This document shows, piece after piece, positions 7,178-16,200 of a stretch of DNA of 64,000 bases. The notes beneath the pieces were generated by a model that ran no database searches, had not been told where the DNA came from, and saw only the letters and a list, made by a program, of their open reading frames with translations. Origin of the DNA: an uncultured Oscillospiraceae bacterium (GTDB lineage: Bacteria > Bacillota > Clostridia > Oscillospirales > Ruminococcaceae); the NCBI GenBank assembly GCA_910587135.1, contig CAJULF010000005.1, positions 19,439 to 83,438 of the forward strand. The letters run 5' to 3'. The translations under genes and the position numbers were made by a program. The stretch's first letter is position 1; the number at the start of each line of letters is the position of its first letter.

Positions 7178-8023
7178 ATGACAAACTTTGAAAAAATGAC
7201 AAGCGAAAGCCGGAACAGCCACGCAATGACCGAGCACAAGGTGAAAAAGGGCATCGGTGCAAAAACAGGGCTGATGGCAGAGCATGGCACAGGCGTGACC
7301 TTCGCGGACTCGCTCCACAGCTTCACCGCGCAGACCACCGAGGTGATGGCGCCCACGGGCGACGTGACCAACGACGATATCTTCAAGGCAGAGCGCACGG
7401 AGGAAAGCACCAGTGAAAACCTCAGCGGACATGACGCGATACTGTTCTGCGTAAACCAGTATCTGAAAAGCAGGCTCGGTGCGGACGAGGACGAAAGCGA
7501 CCCCGTTCACAGGCTGACCGAGGAGCAGAAAGAATGGCTGGCTGCCCGCCACGATATGGATAAAATCAAAAACGGTAGTGACGCGGAAGCGTTCGGGGCG
7601 TTTCTGGGCGATCTGGTTTATCTTAACGTTCTGTCGTCGGGCGACGCGTTTGAGCTTATGTCGCCAACGCTGCCCCTTGATGACTCACACCGCGCGCAGC
7701 CGGTATATCTCGGGGCTTCCGATTATCAGTTTCCGATGAATGACGGCACTATCATCGGGTTTATCGCAAGGCGTATTGATGAGCAGAAGCGGGAACTGGA
7801 GTATCTTAGTGACGAATATTTCCGCGCACATCATACCGAGGCTGATCTGGAATATCTCAAAAAGCTGAACGACTATCTAAACAACAAAAAGGAATGCTTT
7901 GAGGTAGTATGGCAGGCTTTCGACGATATCAAGACAAGCGAGAAAGGCTCGGCATACGACGAGAAAAGAGTGCGGGACGCTTCGGAACAGCTTAAGACGG
8001 ATTTCGGCGCTATGCTGGCGTAA
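7178..8023 (+). CDS. Uncharacterised 281-residue cytoplasmic protein
   Basis: Strong start (ATAGGAGG before ATG 7178) and its own promoter and terminator, so it is a free-standing, probably well-expressed gene. The protein is acidic. It has a low-complexity polar N-terminal third (residues 1-80), a middle region with several aromatic turns (YLGASDYQFPMNDGTIIGF) and a helical C-terminus likely to form coiled coil (EQKRELEYLSDEYF, AHHTEADLEYLKKLNDYL). There is no signal peptide, membrane segment or motif I recognise. Confidence 0.75.
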   Translation: MTNFEKMTSESRNSHAMTEHKVKKGIGAKTGLMAEHGTGVTFADSLHSFTAQTTEVMAPTGDVTNDDIFKAERTEESTSENLSGHDAILFCVNQYLKSRLGADEDESDPVHRLTEEQKEWLAARHDMDKIKNGSDAEAFGAFLGDLVYLNVLSSGDAFELMSPTLPLDDSHRAQPVYLGASDYQFPMNDGTIIGFIARRIDEQKRELEYLSDEYFRAHHTEADLEYLKKLNDYLNNKKECFEVVWQAFDDIKTSEKGSAYDEKRVRDASEQLKTDFGAMLA

Positions 8024-8048
8024 TACACGGTATTAAGGATATAAAGGG

Positions 8049-8072
8049 CGCGGGAGCAGATTTGCTCCCGCG
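8049..8072 (+). terminator. Terminator hairpin after the 281-residue orphan gene
   Basis: CGCGGGAGCA pairs with TGCTCCCGCG and is followed by TTT. A near-copy of this hairpin stands on the other side of the family A element at 8341-8366. Confidence 0.7.
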
Positions 8073-8083
8073 TTTCAGACTGT

Positions 8084-8338
8084 AAAAGCCCATATGCCAA
8101 GCAATGCCACGCATGAAGTTTCAATCAAAACGTGCGGCATTTTCCGCAAATCAGCTTGTAGAAAAACTTATATGCTGCGCAATATCGGCGCATGAAATTT
8201 CAAAAAGTCGTGCGTTTGCGAACGCAAACGCGCGCGGTTTCCGCTATGCATGCGGAGTGCAGCAAAGCTGCACGGAGTATGCTTAGCGGAAATTTTGAAA
8301 TTTTTTAAATAATCAGCCTTAGGTCAACCTTTAAATCC
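8084..8338 (-). repeat. Family A structured repeat, copy A2, with a decayed second 3' end
   Basis: In reverse orientation, the conserved ends and both inner hairpins are present at about 8154-8335. Hairpin II arms are GTGCGTTTGC and GCAAACGCGC. Hairpin I carries an extra inner palindrome (GTGCAGCAAAGCTGCAC). The segment 8084-8150 repeats the element's 3' part (CATATGCCAAGCAATGCCACGCATGAAG) in a decayed form, as if a second copy once sat in tandem. It lies between two convergent genes. Confidence 0.8.
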
Positions 8339-8340
8339 GT

Positions 8341-8366
8341 GGCGCGGGAACAATCGCTCCCGCGCC
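8341..8366 (-). terminator. Terminator hairpin after the SpoIID-like gene
   Basis: GGCGCGGGA pairs with TCCCGCGCC just downstream of the stop codon at 8372. It is nearly the same sequence as the hairpin at 8049-8072 on the other side of repeat A2. No long T-tract follows. Confidence 0.55.
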
Positions 8367-8371
8367 CGATA

Positions 8372-9733
8372 TTATGTTCCGAAACGGATATAGTTGTACT
8401 CCTTGGCGATGGAATTCCATGTGGAAGCGCCTACTATTCCCGTAACGGGTATTCCGTAAAGCTCCTGGAATATCCTTACGGCGTTTTCTGTGTTTTCGCC
8501 GAAGAACCCCGTAACGTCTATAACGGGAATACCGCTGATATTCTGCCCGATCAGGCGCAAATATGTCTGGAGCAGCCGCACGTCGTCGTTTTTCATGCCC
8601 GGAGTGAGATTGTAGCCGGGATAAAGCGCGGCGGTCGTTCCGGTATATCCCTCGGGCAATGTTTTCAGTATGTCCAGGTATATTTTGCGTATAAGCTGCC
8701 ATGTGCGGAAATCCACTATTCCGTCGGGAGTAAGCCCGTAGAATTCTTCAAAGGCTATGACCTGCCGCTGCATCTCACGGTTGAACACCCCGTTGGAGGA
8801 AACGGTGGGAACCGAGGGGTTGAAGTAAGCTATGACATTGAGAAGATACTGCACCTGCCTTACCTCGTTGCCGTAAGAGCCGAGCTGTATGGAGGATTCG
8901 TAGAGATCGGATACCTCATCCTCGGTAAGCCCCTCCGCGGAAAGCTCCGACAGACCCTTGACAGCCACGAAGATATATTTTATCTGATACCATGTGGCTT
9001 TGTTTATTATGCCTGTCTGCGGCATACCGAATACCCCTTGAAACGTCCTTACCGCCTCAACGGTGCTTTCGCCGTACACTCCGTTTGCGGGAACGATCTT
9101 ATTGATGGCGGGATAATTATTGCTGATGCGGTTCATTTCCATCTGTATGGTTCTGACCTCGTTTCCCGACGAGCCGAAGCCGAACGGAACTCCCGGGTAG
9201 CTTTCGGTATAGGAGGCTATCGGAGCATTGCGGACGATATTTATATCGTCGCCGTAGTAGTACTGTAAGATCTCATAAGGAGTCATGCCGCGGTTGGCGA
9301 GAGTTACCGTTCCCCACTGCGAAAGCCCCTGACAGGTCACGGTAGTACCGTTGCAGAACTGGGTGAAAAGTGGCTCAACGCTGCCCTGTCTTACAACGTA
9401 GTTGTTGAATATCTCGTCCACGATATTGCTGATGTTATTAAAAATATCGCGTCCGTACACAAACGCCTGGTCGTACTGGGTGGAGCTTGTTATGTCGAAG
9501 TCATACCCGCGGCTGCGGTACCATTCGGTATATACACGATTAAGCGCAAAGGTTATCTGTACATATATGTTCGCGCGCAGAGCCGCTTCGGGCCATGTGG
9601 GGAATATCTCGCTGGAGCAGACGTTTTTTATATAATTCGGAAATGTCAGCGAAACGTTTCTCGCGTCCGAATCGGGCGTGCCGAGGTGGACGGTTATGGT
9701 TTCGGGAATATAGGGGAGATTTACCTGCGGCAT
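8372..9733 (-). CDS. SpoIID-like domain protein with three peptidoglycan-binding repeats
   Basis: 453 residues. The N-terminal part (about 1-170) matches the layout of the SpoIID/LytB domain: IFPTWPEAALRANIYVQITF like the family's ALKAQAVAARTYA region, then GLSQWGTVTLANRGMTPYEI and LQYYYG like its final G-SQWGA--MA-RG--Y--IL-YYY motif. Three PG_binding_1 modules follow (about 190-255, 283-347, 376-445; NGVYGESTVEAVRTFQ, NGVFNREMQRQVIAFE, TGFFGENTENAVRIFQ). There is no signal peptide. Such proteins occur in spore or cell-envelope contexts in Clostridia. It follows the upstream gene with TAA directly abutting its ATG, so translation is coupled. Confidence 0.82.
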   Translation of the reverse strand: MPQVNLPYIPETITVHLGTPDSDARNVSLTFPNYIKNVCSSEIFPTWPEAALRANIYVQITFALNRVYTEWYRSRGYDFDITSSTQYDQAFVYGRDIFNNISNIVDEIFNNYVVRQGSVEPLFTQFCNGTTVTCQGLSQWGTVTLANRGMTPYEILQYYYGDDINIVRNAPIASYTESYPGVPFGFGSSGNEVRTIQMEMNRISNNYPAINKIVPANGVYGESTVEAVRTFQGVFGMPQTGIINKATWYQIKYIFVAVKGLSELSAEGLTEDEVSDLYESSIQLGSYGNEVRQVQYLLNVIAYFNPSVPTVSSNGVFNREMQRQVIAFEEFYGLTPDGIVDFRTWQLIRKIYLDILKTLPEGYTGTTAALYPGYNLTPGMKNDDVRLLQTYLRLIGQNISGIPVIDVTGFFGENTENAVRIFQELYGIPVTGIVGASTWNSIAKEYNYIRFGT

Positions 9734-11131
9734 TTATTTACCTCCGTTCGTATCCGTTTCTTGCTCGTCGATAATTTCGGTAATGCTTTCATCCGTCTGC
9801 GGTATCATGGCGACGCGCTGCACCGACAGCACTCCCTCAAAAACCGGGATATTTTTTATCTCAACGGTGTTATAGCCGTCGGCGCTCACCTCGGCATCAT
9901 ATAACGCATAAGGCTGAACGGTATTGTTCGGGGACTGCGAAAGGCTGGCGGAGGGTGCGGGAAGCGACACGGGATTTGTCTGACCGCTGATATCGGAAAC
10001 AAGTCTGTGCAGAGTCACATATCCGCCGTTGCTCTTTCTCTTGATAACGCAGACAGCACCCTTGATCGGCAGCGCGTCGCGGGCGGTATAAACCTGAAAA
10101 CGGAAATTATTGCCCTGCTGGCTATTGCTGTTTCCCTCATACTCGTTTGACGGCACAAAGTCCTGAAGATTTGAGTAAGCAGGACTGCCCGGAGGAAGAT
10201 CGGCTGGAGCTGTTCCATCGTGCAAAGGTCTTATATCACTGCGCGAATTCTGAGTGGGTTCGCTGTTTTCAAAGCTCCTGCCAGTAAGCTGCTCACTTGG
10301 ACGTCCTGTTATTTGGCGCTCGATTTTCCTTTCCGCACGTTTTGGAGTAACACTTCCCGCGGGTGTTGACTGGGGGATAGGCTCCTGCGGAGAATTATCT
10401 GTGACACCGGAAATCTCTCCCGAAAATTCCAGTTCCTTTCCCCTGGCAAGACCGCCCACAGTATTACCATTGGAAATGCCGTTCTGGGACGGCAAATCAT
10501 TATGACGCGGAGCATCTGCGGGCGGTACACGCCTGTCCGATACACGCGACTCACCTAACATATCACCGAAAATGCTGTCATAATCGAACAATCCCTCGTT
10601 ATCGCCCACATAGCCGATGATCTCGGGCTTTCTGGCTTGCTTTTGAAACGCGTCCGCCTGACTCGGGGATGCGGTATTAGCTCCCTCACGCGTCGGCGGC
10701 AGCTTTTCGGCTCTGTTGGGTTGTACATTTTCAGCTCCGGGCTGCCCGCCTGTTTGATTACCCGATACACCTGCCGCTTCACCGCTGAATGTAACCGGAG
10801 TAAGCTCGTCATATTCCTCCGAAGCGGATTCGTCCCCTGCTGAATGCCCGTCGGACATCTGCGGAGCAACGTATACCGTACCGGGGACAGGCTCTCCCTC
10901 GCAGTTAAGCTTTTCCTCGCTCTCAGCGATTCGGGACGGCATATCCGAATTTTCCGAAACAGCAGGAGCTTGCACAAGAGCATTCTGCTCTGTATTCTCC
11001 ATCGTACCCTGAGCCGCTTCATCTTCTTCGATCATCTCGGGAAACGTCAGGTTTTCCTTGGGCGCAGCCGCCCTGCTGTATTCCATCAGCTCCTGCTTGT
11101 ACTTTTCTATCAGCCTTTTCATATCGTCCAT
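9734..11131 (-). CDS. Disordered protein with C-terminal beta-sandwich, partner of SpoIID-like protein
   Basis: 465 residues, ATG behind GGAGGTATTTT. The N-terminal 20 residues form a helix (MKRLIEKYKQELMEYS). Residues 25-345 are low-complexity and rich in Pro, Glu, Gln, Ser and Asn, likely disordered. The last 100 residues resemble a carboxypeptidase-regulatory-like beta-sandwich (YTARDALPIKGAVCVI ... AEVSADGYNTVEIKNIPVF). The stop codon touches the start of the peptidoglycan-binding gene, which implies a shared envelope or spore role. No transmembrane segment is seen. Function is inferred only from position. Confidence 0.75.
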   Translation of the reverse strand: MDDMKRLIEKYKQELMEYSRAAAPKENLTFPEMIEEDEAAQGTMENTEQNALVQAPAVSENSDMPSRIAESEEKLNCEGEPVPGTVYVAPQMSDGHSAGDESASEEYDELTPVTFSGEAAGVSGNQTGGQPGAENVQPNRAEKLPPTREGANTASPSQADAFQKQARKPEIIGYVGDNEGLFDYDSIFGDMLGESRVSDRRVPPADAPRHNDLPSQNGISNGNTVGGLARGKELEFSGEISGVTDNSPQEPIPQSTPAGSVTPKRAERKIERQITGRPSEQLTGRSFENSEPTQNSRSDIRPLHDGTAPADLPPGSPAYSNLQDFVPSNEYEGNSNSQQGNNFRFQVYTARDALPIKGAVCVIKRKSNGGYVTLHRLVSDISGQTNPVSLPAPSASLSQSPNNTVQPYALYDAEVSADGYNTVEIKNIPVFEGVLSVQRVAMIPQTDESITEIIDEQETDTNGGK

Positions 11132-11225
11132 AAAATACCTCCGTGATGTTGGTTTTTATAAAAATCTATGCGGTTAAGACTTGTTTTATGAGAAACGAAC
11201 CAAGAATTGTTGACTGAATTAGCTA

Positions 11226-11260
11226 TAAAAATAAGGGTCGCGCAGTTTTGCGCAACCCTT
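11226..11260 (-). terminator. Terminator of rpsF-ssb-rpsR operon
   Basis: On the minus strand AAGGGTTGCGC pairs with GCGCGACCCTT and is followed by a T-rich run (ATTTTTAT). It lies about 90 bp after the rpsR stop. A second hairpin (GCCCGCCGAAAAGCGGGAC) precedes it at about 11284-11302. Confidence 0.8.
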
Positions 11261-11350
11261 CGGTAAAACAAATGTTTTGCTGTCCCGCTTTTCGGCGGGC
11301 AGTCTGCATCTTATAGTGAACGTCAAAAAAAATTTGTCGCTTACTATAAA

Positions 11351-11599
11351 TCAATCAGCTACGTAAGGAATGAGAGCGATCTGTCTTGCTCTCTTGATAG
11401 CCACCGTAAGCTCTCTCTGGTGATAAGCGCAGCAGCCCGTAACGCGGCGGGGAAGAATCTTCGCACGCTCGGTCATGCACTTTTTCAGCTTAGCAACGTC
11501 TTTGTAATCGATAAACTCAACTCTGTCCGCGCAGAACTGGCATACCTTTTTTCTGGCACGCTTTACGGGACGAGCAGATTTTTCAAACTTTTCAGCCAT
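11351..11599 (-). CDS. rpsR: 30S ribosomal protein S18
   Basis: 82 residues from the ATG at 11599 (MAEKFEKSARPVKRARKKVC), preceded by AAGGAGG. Typical S18 features: the basic N-terminus, FIDYKDVAKLKKCMTERAKI and LPRRVTGCCAYHQRELTVAI. Two cysteines near the N-terminus (C20, C23; QFCADRVEFIDY) and C56/C57 are the pattern of zinc-carrying S18 proteins. S18 binds S6 on the platform of the small subunit. It is the last gene of rpsF-ssb-rpsR. Confidence 0.97.
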   Translation of the reverse strand: MAEKFEKSARPVKRARKKVCQFCADRVEFIDYKDVAKLKKCMTERAKILPRRVTGCCAYHQRELTVAIKRARQIALIPYVAD

Positions 11600-11621
11600 G
11601 ATACTGAACCTCCTTATTTTA

Positions 11622-12074
11622 TCAGAATGGATAATCGTCGTCGGAATCCGCCGCCGTGAAATCGGATGCGGGTGCCTGTGACGATGCCGCCTGCTGAGGC
11701 GGTTCGGGCGGTAACGGTGCCGAATAGCCGTCACTGTAAGACCCCTGTTGCTTGGGTTCTCCCGTGAAACATACCTGATCGGCAACAAGCTCAACTACTC
11801 TGACATTCTGCCCGTTCTTGTCCACATATGAGCGTGTCTGCAATTCGCCCTCAACAAGTATCATTCGACCTTTAGCAAAATAGCGACAAACAAACTCCGC
11901 ATTGGAGCGCCATGTAACTATATTAAAAAAATCAGATTTTTTTTCTTCGCCCTTGGTCTGAAATCTCCTGTCAACCGCGATACTAAATGAGCATACGCTA
12001 ATGCCAGATGCTGTTGTTTTCAATTCGAGATCATGGGTAATCCTACCCATGAGAATAGCTCTGTTATAAGCCAT
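11622..12074 (-). CDS. ssb: Single-stranded DNA-binding protein
   Basis: 150 residues, ATG behind AGGAGGTGC. The OB-fold begins MAYNRAILMGRITHDLELK and continues through VCSFSIAVDRR, FFNIVTWR and FAKGRMILVEGELQTRSYVD. A Pro/Gln/Ser-rich linker follows. The C-terminus is acidic, ending DSDDDYPF, the tail that recruits replication and repair proteins. It lies between rpsR and rpsF, the standard order in Firmicutes. Confidence 0.97.
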   Translation of the reverse strand: MAYNRAILMGRITHDLELKTTASGISVCSFSIAVDRRFQTKGEEKKSDFFNIVTWRSNAEFVCRYFAKGRMILVEGELQTRSYVDKNGQNVRVVELVADQVCFTGEPKQQGSYSDGYSAPLPPEPPQQAASSQAPASDFTAADSDDDYPF

Positions 12075-12149
12075 TTTAGCACCTCCTGCTATGTCACGCC
12101 GACCAAAAACTTCTTTTTGCGGGAACTCCGATAAAGCCCAAGGCTTTTA

Positions 12150-12455
12150 TCAGTGCTTGCCTTCCTGAGCGAGAACAACAATGAAGCGCAGAACGCCGTC
12201 GGTGATGTTCAGTACGCGCTCCAGCTCTGCGGGGAAATCGGGCTGCGACTCGAAATGGAAGAGTACATAATAGCCCTCAGACTCGTAGTTTATCTCGTAA
12301 GCGAGCTTTCTTTTTCCCCATTCGTCAACGTCGGCAAGCGTGCCGTTCGCCTTGATAAGGTCAGTAAACTTGGCGGTAAGAGCCTTTATCTGCTCCTCGT
12401 CCTTTTTCAGAGAAAAAACAACGACTGCCTCGTACTTTTCTGCTAATTTTGCCAT
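12150..12455 (-). CDS. rpsF: 30S ribosomal protein S6
   Basis: 101 residues from the ATG at 12455, preceded by AAGGAGGTGC. Typical S6 sequence: YEAVVVFSLKKDEEQIKAL, WGKRKLAYEINYESEGYYVL and LNITDGVLRFIVV. It is the first gene of the rpsF-ssb-rpsR operon. In many bacteria the S6:S18 pair binds the rpsF leader and represses the operon. The leader here (about 12456-12527) has a GC hairpin (CTCGCGCACGAGCGCGGG), but I cannot confirm the binding motif. Confidence 0.97.
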   Translation of the reverse strand: MAKLAEKYEAVVVFSLKKDEEQIKALTAKFTDLIKANGTLADVDEWGKRKLAYEINYESEGYYVLFHFESQPDFPAELERVLNITDGVLRFIVVLAQEGKH

Positions 12456-12533
12456 TTTAAGCACCTCCTTATGGATATATATCCCGCGCTCGTGCGCGAG
12501 AAAGGAATAAGGCTTTTTTGCCTTAACTACATA

Positions 12534-12562
12534 ATTATAACAAATTCGTCCCGAATTGTCAA
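12534..12562 (-). promoter_or_regulatory. Sigma-A promoter of rpsF-ssb-rpsR
   Basis: Perfect consensus on the minus strand: TTGACA (12562-12557), a 17-bp spacer, TATAAT (12539-12534). The transcript leader of about 70 nt contains GGCAAAAAAGCC and a CG-rich hairpin before the ribosome site. Confidence 0.9.
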
Positions 12563-12684
12563 GGGGGTTGAAAAACTTTTTCTTTGCCGCGGCTTTGAAA
12601 AAAATCTGTGTGAATATTGCGGCGAGCGGCGGCAATAATAGGGCTGAAGGCAGAAAATGCCGCAATAACAAGGAGGAAAAGGAT

Positions 12685-12870
12685 ATGAAAGTAACGGTAG
12701 AAAGAGACGGCTGCATAGGCTGCGGTGTCTGTGCGGAGATGTGCCCGGAGGTGTTCAGGATAGCCGACGACGGCTTGTCGGAGGTTTACGGAGATGTTAC
12801 TGCCGCTAACTCCGACAGCGTGCTCTCGGCTGCCCAAAGCTGCCCTGTGGAAGTTATAAAGGTCGACTGA
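12685..12870 (+). CDS. Ferredoxin, single [4Fe-4S] type
   Basis: 61 residues. The cluster motif is CIGCGVCAEMCPEVF (C-x2-C-x2-C-x3-CP) with the fourth distant cysteine in AAQSCPVEVI. It is a small cytoplasmic electron carrier typical of anaerobes. The ATG at 12685 follows AGGAGG closely. It is transcribed alone, divergently from rpsF, and ends at a strong hairpin. Confidence 0.92.
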   Translation: MKVTVERDGCIGCGVCAEMCPEVFRIADDGLSEVYGDVTAANSDSVLSAAQSCPVEVIKVD

Positions 12871-12906
12871 CCGTCACGGCTTTGCGGTGACCGACATATC
12901 ACGAAA

Positions 12907-12933
12907 ATATCCGCGGCGTATTACCGCGGATAT
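12907..12933 (+). terminator. Terminator hairpin after ferredoxin
   Basis: ATATCCGCGG pairs with CCGCGGATAT around CGTATTA, 36 bp after the stop. A near-identical hairpin recurs at 13127-13153 beyond repeat A3. Confidence 0.7.
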
Positions 12934-12943
12934 CAGCCTGTAA

Positions 12944-13122
12944 TATAAAGGTTGACTTAGAGCGGATTATTTAAAAAAATTTCAAAATTCCCGCAATCAC
13001 GCGCCGTTCGCTGCGCTCACTCCGCGCGATTGCGGGAAACGGTCGGAATTTGCTTCGCAAATTCCGACACTTTTTGAAATTTCATGCGCCAACATTGCGC
13101 TGCAAACAGGCTTTTTATACAA
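12944..13122 (+). repeat. Family A structured repeat, copy A3
   Basis: Begins TATAAAGGTTGACTTAGAG and ends CAGGCTTTTTATACAAA. Hairpin I arms are TTCCCGCAATCACGCGC and GCGCGATTGCGGGAA. Hairpin II arms are GTCGGAATTTGC and GCAAATTCCGAC. Compared with A1 both arms of each hairpin have changed together, so pairing is kept while sequence differs. Confidence 0.85.
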
Positions 13123-13126
13123 ACTG

Positions 13127-13153
13127 ATATCCGCGGCACATTACCGCAGATAT
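13127..13153. repeat. Second copy of the ferredoxin terminator hairpin
   Basis: ATATCCGCGGCACATTACCGCAGATAT differs from the hairpin at 12907-12933 at only a few positions. The family A element lies exactly between the two. No gene ends here on either strand, so it looks like a duplicated flank rather than an independent terminator. Confidence 0.7.
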
Positions 13154-13231
13154 TCAAATCTGATTGACGGCGCGTCAAAAGCGAATCTCGTAAAAAATAT
13201 TGTTAGACGGCATTTTTCGCATTAAATACTG

Positions 13232-13260
13232 TTGAAAAAATCGGCTTAATATGCTATAAT
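13232..13260 (+). promoter_or_regulatory. Sigma-A promoter of the dockerin protein gene
   Basis: TTGAAA, a 17-bp spacer and TATAAT, about 32 nt before the start codon at 13293. Confidence 0.75.
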
Positions 13261-13292
13261 AACCGTAACAATTATTTACGGAGGTCGTGTTT

Positions 13293-16200
13293 ATGAAAAA
13301 ATTCAAAAGCGGATTCATTTCAATCCTGACAGCGGCAGGCATAATGCTGACGCCGCTCGCGGGTATGCCGGCAAGCGCGCGGGAACAAAATGCCGCGGAA
13401 TACCTGTCATCTGTCGATACATCAAAGCTGCCCAACAGCAAAGAGCTTGAAAAGCTTTTTATTGAACGCCTTTTCCGCGACTGCGGGACTTCTCTCTATA
13501 AAGCGGATTACGGCGCGTCACAGCTCACTGGCGCGCAGCTTGAAATGTACAATACGTTGAAAGCGCACATTTCGGCTATCTCAAACGGCGAAAAAACCAA
13601 TACGGTATTGGAGCTTACGCGCACGGCTGAGTTTACGGGTACGACACAGAGTGAATTTGACGCTGTATTTGAAGCAGAGGGGGGTAAATTTACAAACGAC
13701 GTATCTACTGCCTTTGATTATCTGATGGTTGATATGCCGATGGAATTTTATTGGTTTAATAAAACACAGGGCGGCGGCATGCAGCAGAAAGTTGAAGGAA
13801 GAGCCGAAGGAAATACCATTACTTTATCAATGAATATAACGTTTGCCGTTTCGCGGGACTACATGGACGCGGACGATACAACGGTCAACACGGAAAAGAT
13901 CGGCGCTGCCAAAAGCGCCGCGGCATACGCGCGGGAGATCGCCGCAAAGTATGACGGCAAATCAGATTACGACAAGATTCTGGGATATAAGGAAGAGATA
14001 TGCAATCTTGTTTCGTATAACCACGATGCGGCAGATGACAGCAAAAATACCCCTTACGGAGACCCCTGGCAGCTCGTCTGGGTGTTTGACGGCGATCCGG
14101 ACACAAACGTTGTCTGCGAGGGCTACTCAAAAGCGTTCCAGTATCTGTGCGATATGGGCGGAGTCGAGTGCTATATCGTTACCGGTAAAATGAACGGCGG
14201 AGCTCATATGTGGAATATTGCGGTGCTTGACGGCAAAAGCTATCATGTCGATGTAACCAACTGCGACGAGGGCACTGTCGGCGCACCCGGCAAGCTTCTT
14301 TTAAAAGGAGCCTCGGCAAGCACGGCAGGCAGCTGCTCCATCAACGGCATAACCTATACATATGATACCGATCTTGTATATCCCGCGGATATCCTTACCG
14401 TATCCACGGAGGATTATACCCCCACGGAAGAGCCGTCATACTCCTTAAATCCCACCACGGCAACGCTGACGGCGGGTGAGGAAAAGGAATTTAAAGCTGT
14501 GGGCGTCGCGGAAGATGAATACGATTTGCTCAAGTGGGAGCTTGACGTGTCAGTTCCTCTTATCGCTGCTCTTACCGATAACCGTGACGGAACCTGCACC
14601 GTAACCGGCGGCACCGCAGCGGGTACAGGAAAGCTTACTGCCTCTCTTGACGGCAAAAAAATAGGTGAGGCGACAATCACGGTTACGGCGGCAGCAGGCG
14701 ATGATTGCCGACATATCCTTACCGCCCGCACCGCGGTTGCCCCATCATGCACAAACGGCGGAAACGAAGCGTACTGGACTTGTTCGGAGTGCGGCAAAAT
14801 GTTCTCCGACGCAGCGGGTACCACTGAAATTGCAGATGTTCCAAAAACGCCCGCGTTGGGACATGACATCGCCCCCTTGTTCATACAGGACGAAAGAAGC
14901 CACTATCAAAAGTGCGTGAGATGCAATATTAAAATCGGCGAACAGCTTCACTCCGAGGACGGCGGCACGGTAACGGTCGCTCCCGGAGATACAACAGACG
15001 GCGTCAGGAGTTATAAGTGCACCGTCTGCGGCAGGGAACTCAGAACGGAGACTATTCCCGCACTGGGCGAAAGCCATGTGCATAACTACACAATAACAAA
15101 TTTCGACATAAATCACCATTGGAAAGAGTGCATATGCGGCAATAAAGACGAATTTTCCCCGCACACCAATGACACGAGAGAAAAGATCGTTCTTGAAGCG
15201 ACATGCAGTGCCGACGGACTTAAATACGTGATCGGATTCTGCAAGGTATGCGGCGCGGAAACGTCAAGGCAATCCGATTTCATTCCGAAAACGAACGTAC
15301 ATACGCCCGGCTCAGAGTACGGCATGGACGCGGACAGTCACTGGAAAATCTGCACCGGCTGCGATAAAAGGCTCGATTTGAGCACTCACATAAGCGACGG
15401 CGGCAAGGTGACCACACCTGCGACCGAATCCGCGGAGGGCGTGAAGACATACTCCTGCACGGTATGTGAATATGTCATCAAAACCGAAGCTATACCCAAG
15501 TCCGACCACATCCATAAACCCGCGGACGCATGGAGCACCGACGAAACGGGGCACTGGCACGGCTGCGCCAACTGCGCGGAAAGACTTGATTTCAACGCTC
15601 ACATAAGCGATGGCGGCAAGGTGACCACACCCGCGACCGAAACCGCGGAGGGCATGAAGACCTACTCCTGCACTGTCTGCGGATATGTTATAAAAACCGA
15701 GACTATACCCAAGTCCGACCACACCCATAACCCCGCGGACGCATGGAGCGCCGATGAAACGGGGCACTGGCACATCTGCGCCAACTGCGCGGAAAAGCTC
15801 GATTTTCACGCTCACAAAAGTGACAGCGGCGTTGTGACCACACCTGCCACCGAAACGTCAGTGGGCATTAAGACCTACTCCTGCACTGTCTGCGCATATG
15901 TAATAAAAACCGAAGAGATACCCAAGCTCAGTCACACTCACTCGCCCGCGGAGATATGGAGCTCGGATTCGGCGGGTCACTGGCATGACTGCACGGTCTG
16001 CGGAGATAGGCTCGGCTACGGCGAACACAGTTTTACGGACGGCGTGTGCACCGTCTGCGGAAGAACAGACACTATCGATCCCAAAGTCACGGTGATCCTT
16101 GACCCCGCAAGCGCCGCCCTGCACGCGGGCGATACTCTTACCATAACCGCCACCGCCCTTAAAAACGGTGCAGAGCTGACCGACGCGGTATTCACATGGA

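Noticed and set aside
11351..11794. 147-residue reading of rpsR
   Set aside because: The extra N-terminal part is a shadow of ssb; the real S18 starts at 11599 with AAGGAGG.
12150..12716. 188-residue reading of rpsF
   Set aside because: It runs through the consensus promoter at 12534-12562; S6 starts at 12455.
15387..16025. Direct repeats that could suggest a CRISPR-like or satellite array
   Set aside because: They are in-frame 71-codon protein repeats inside the dockerin gene, without spacers.
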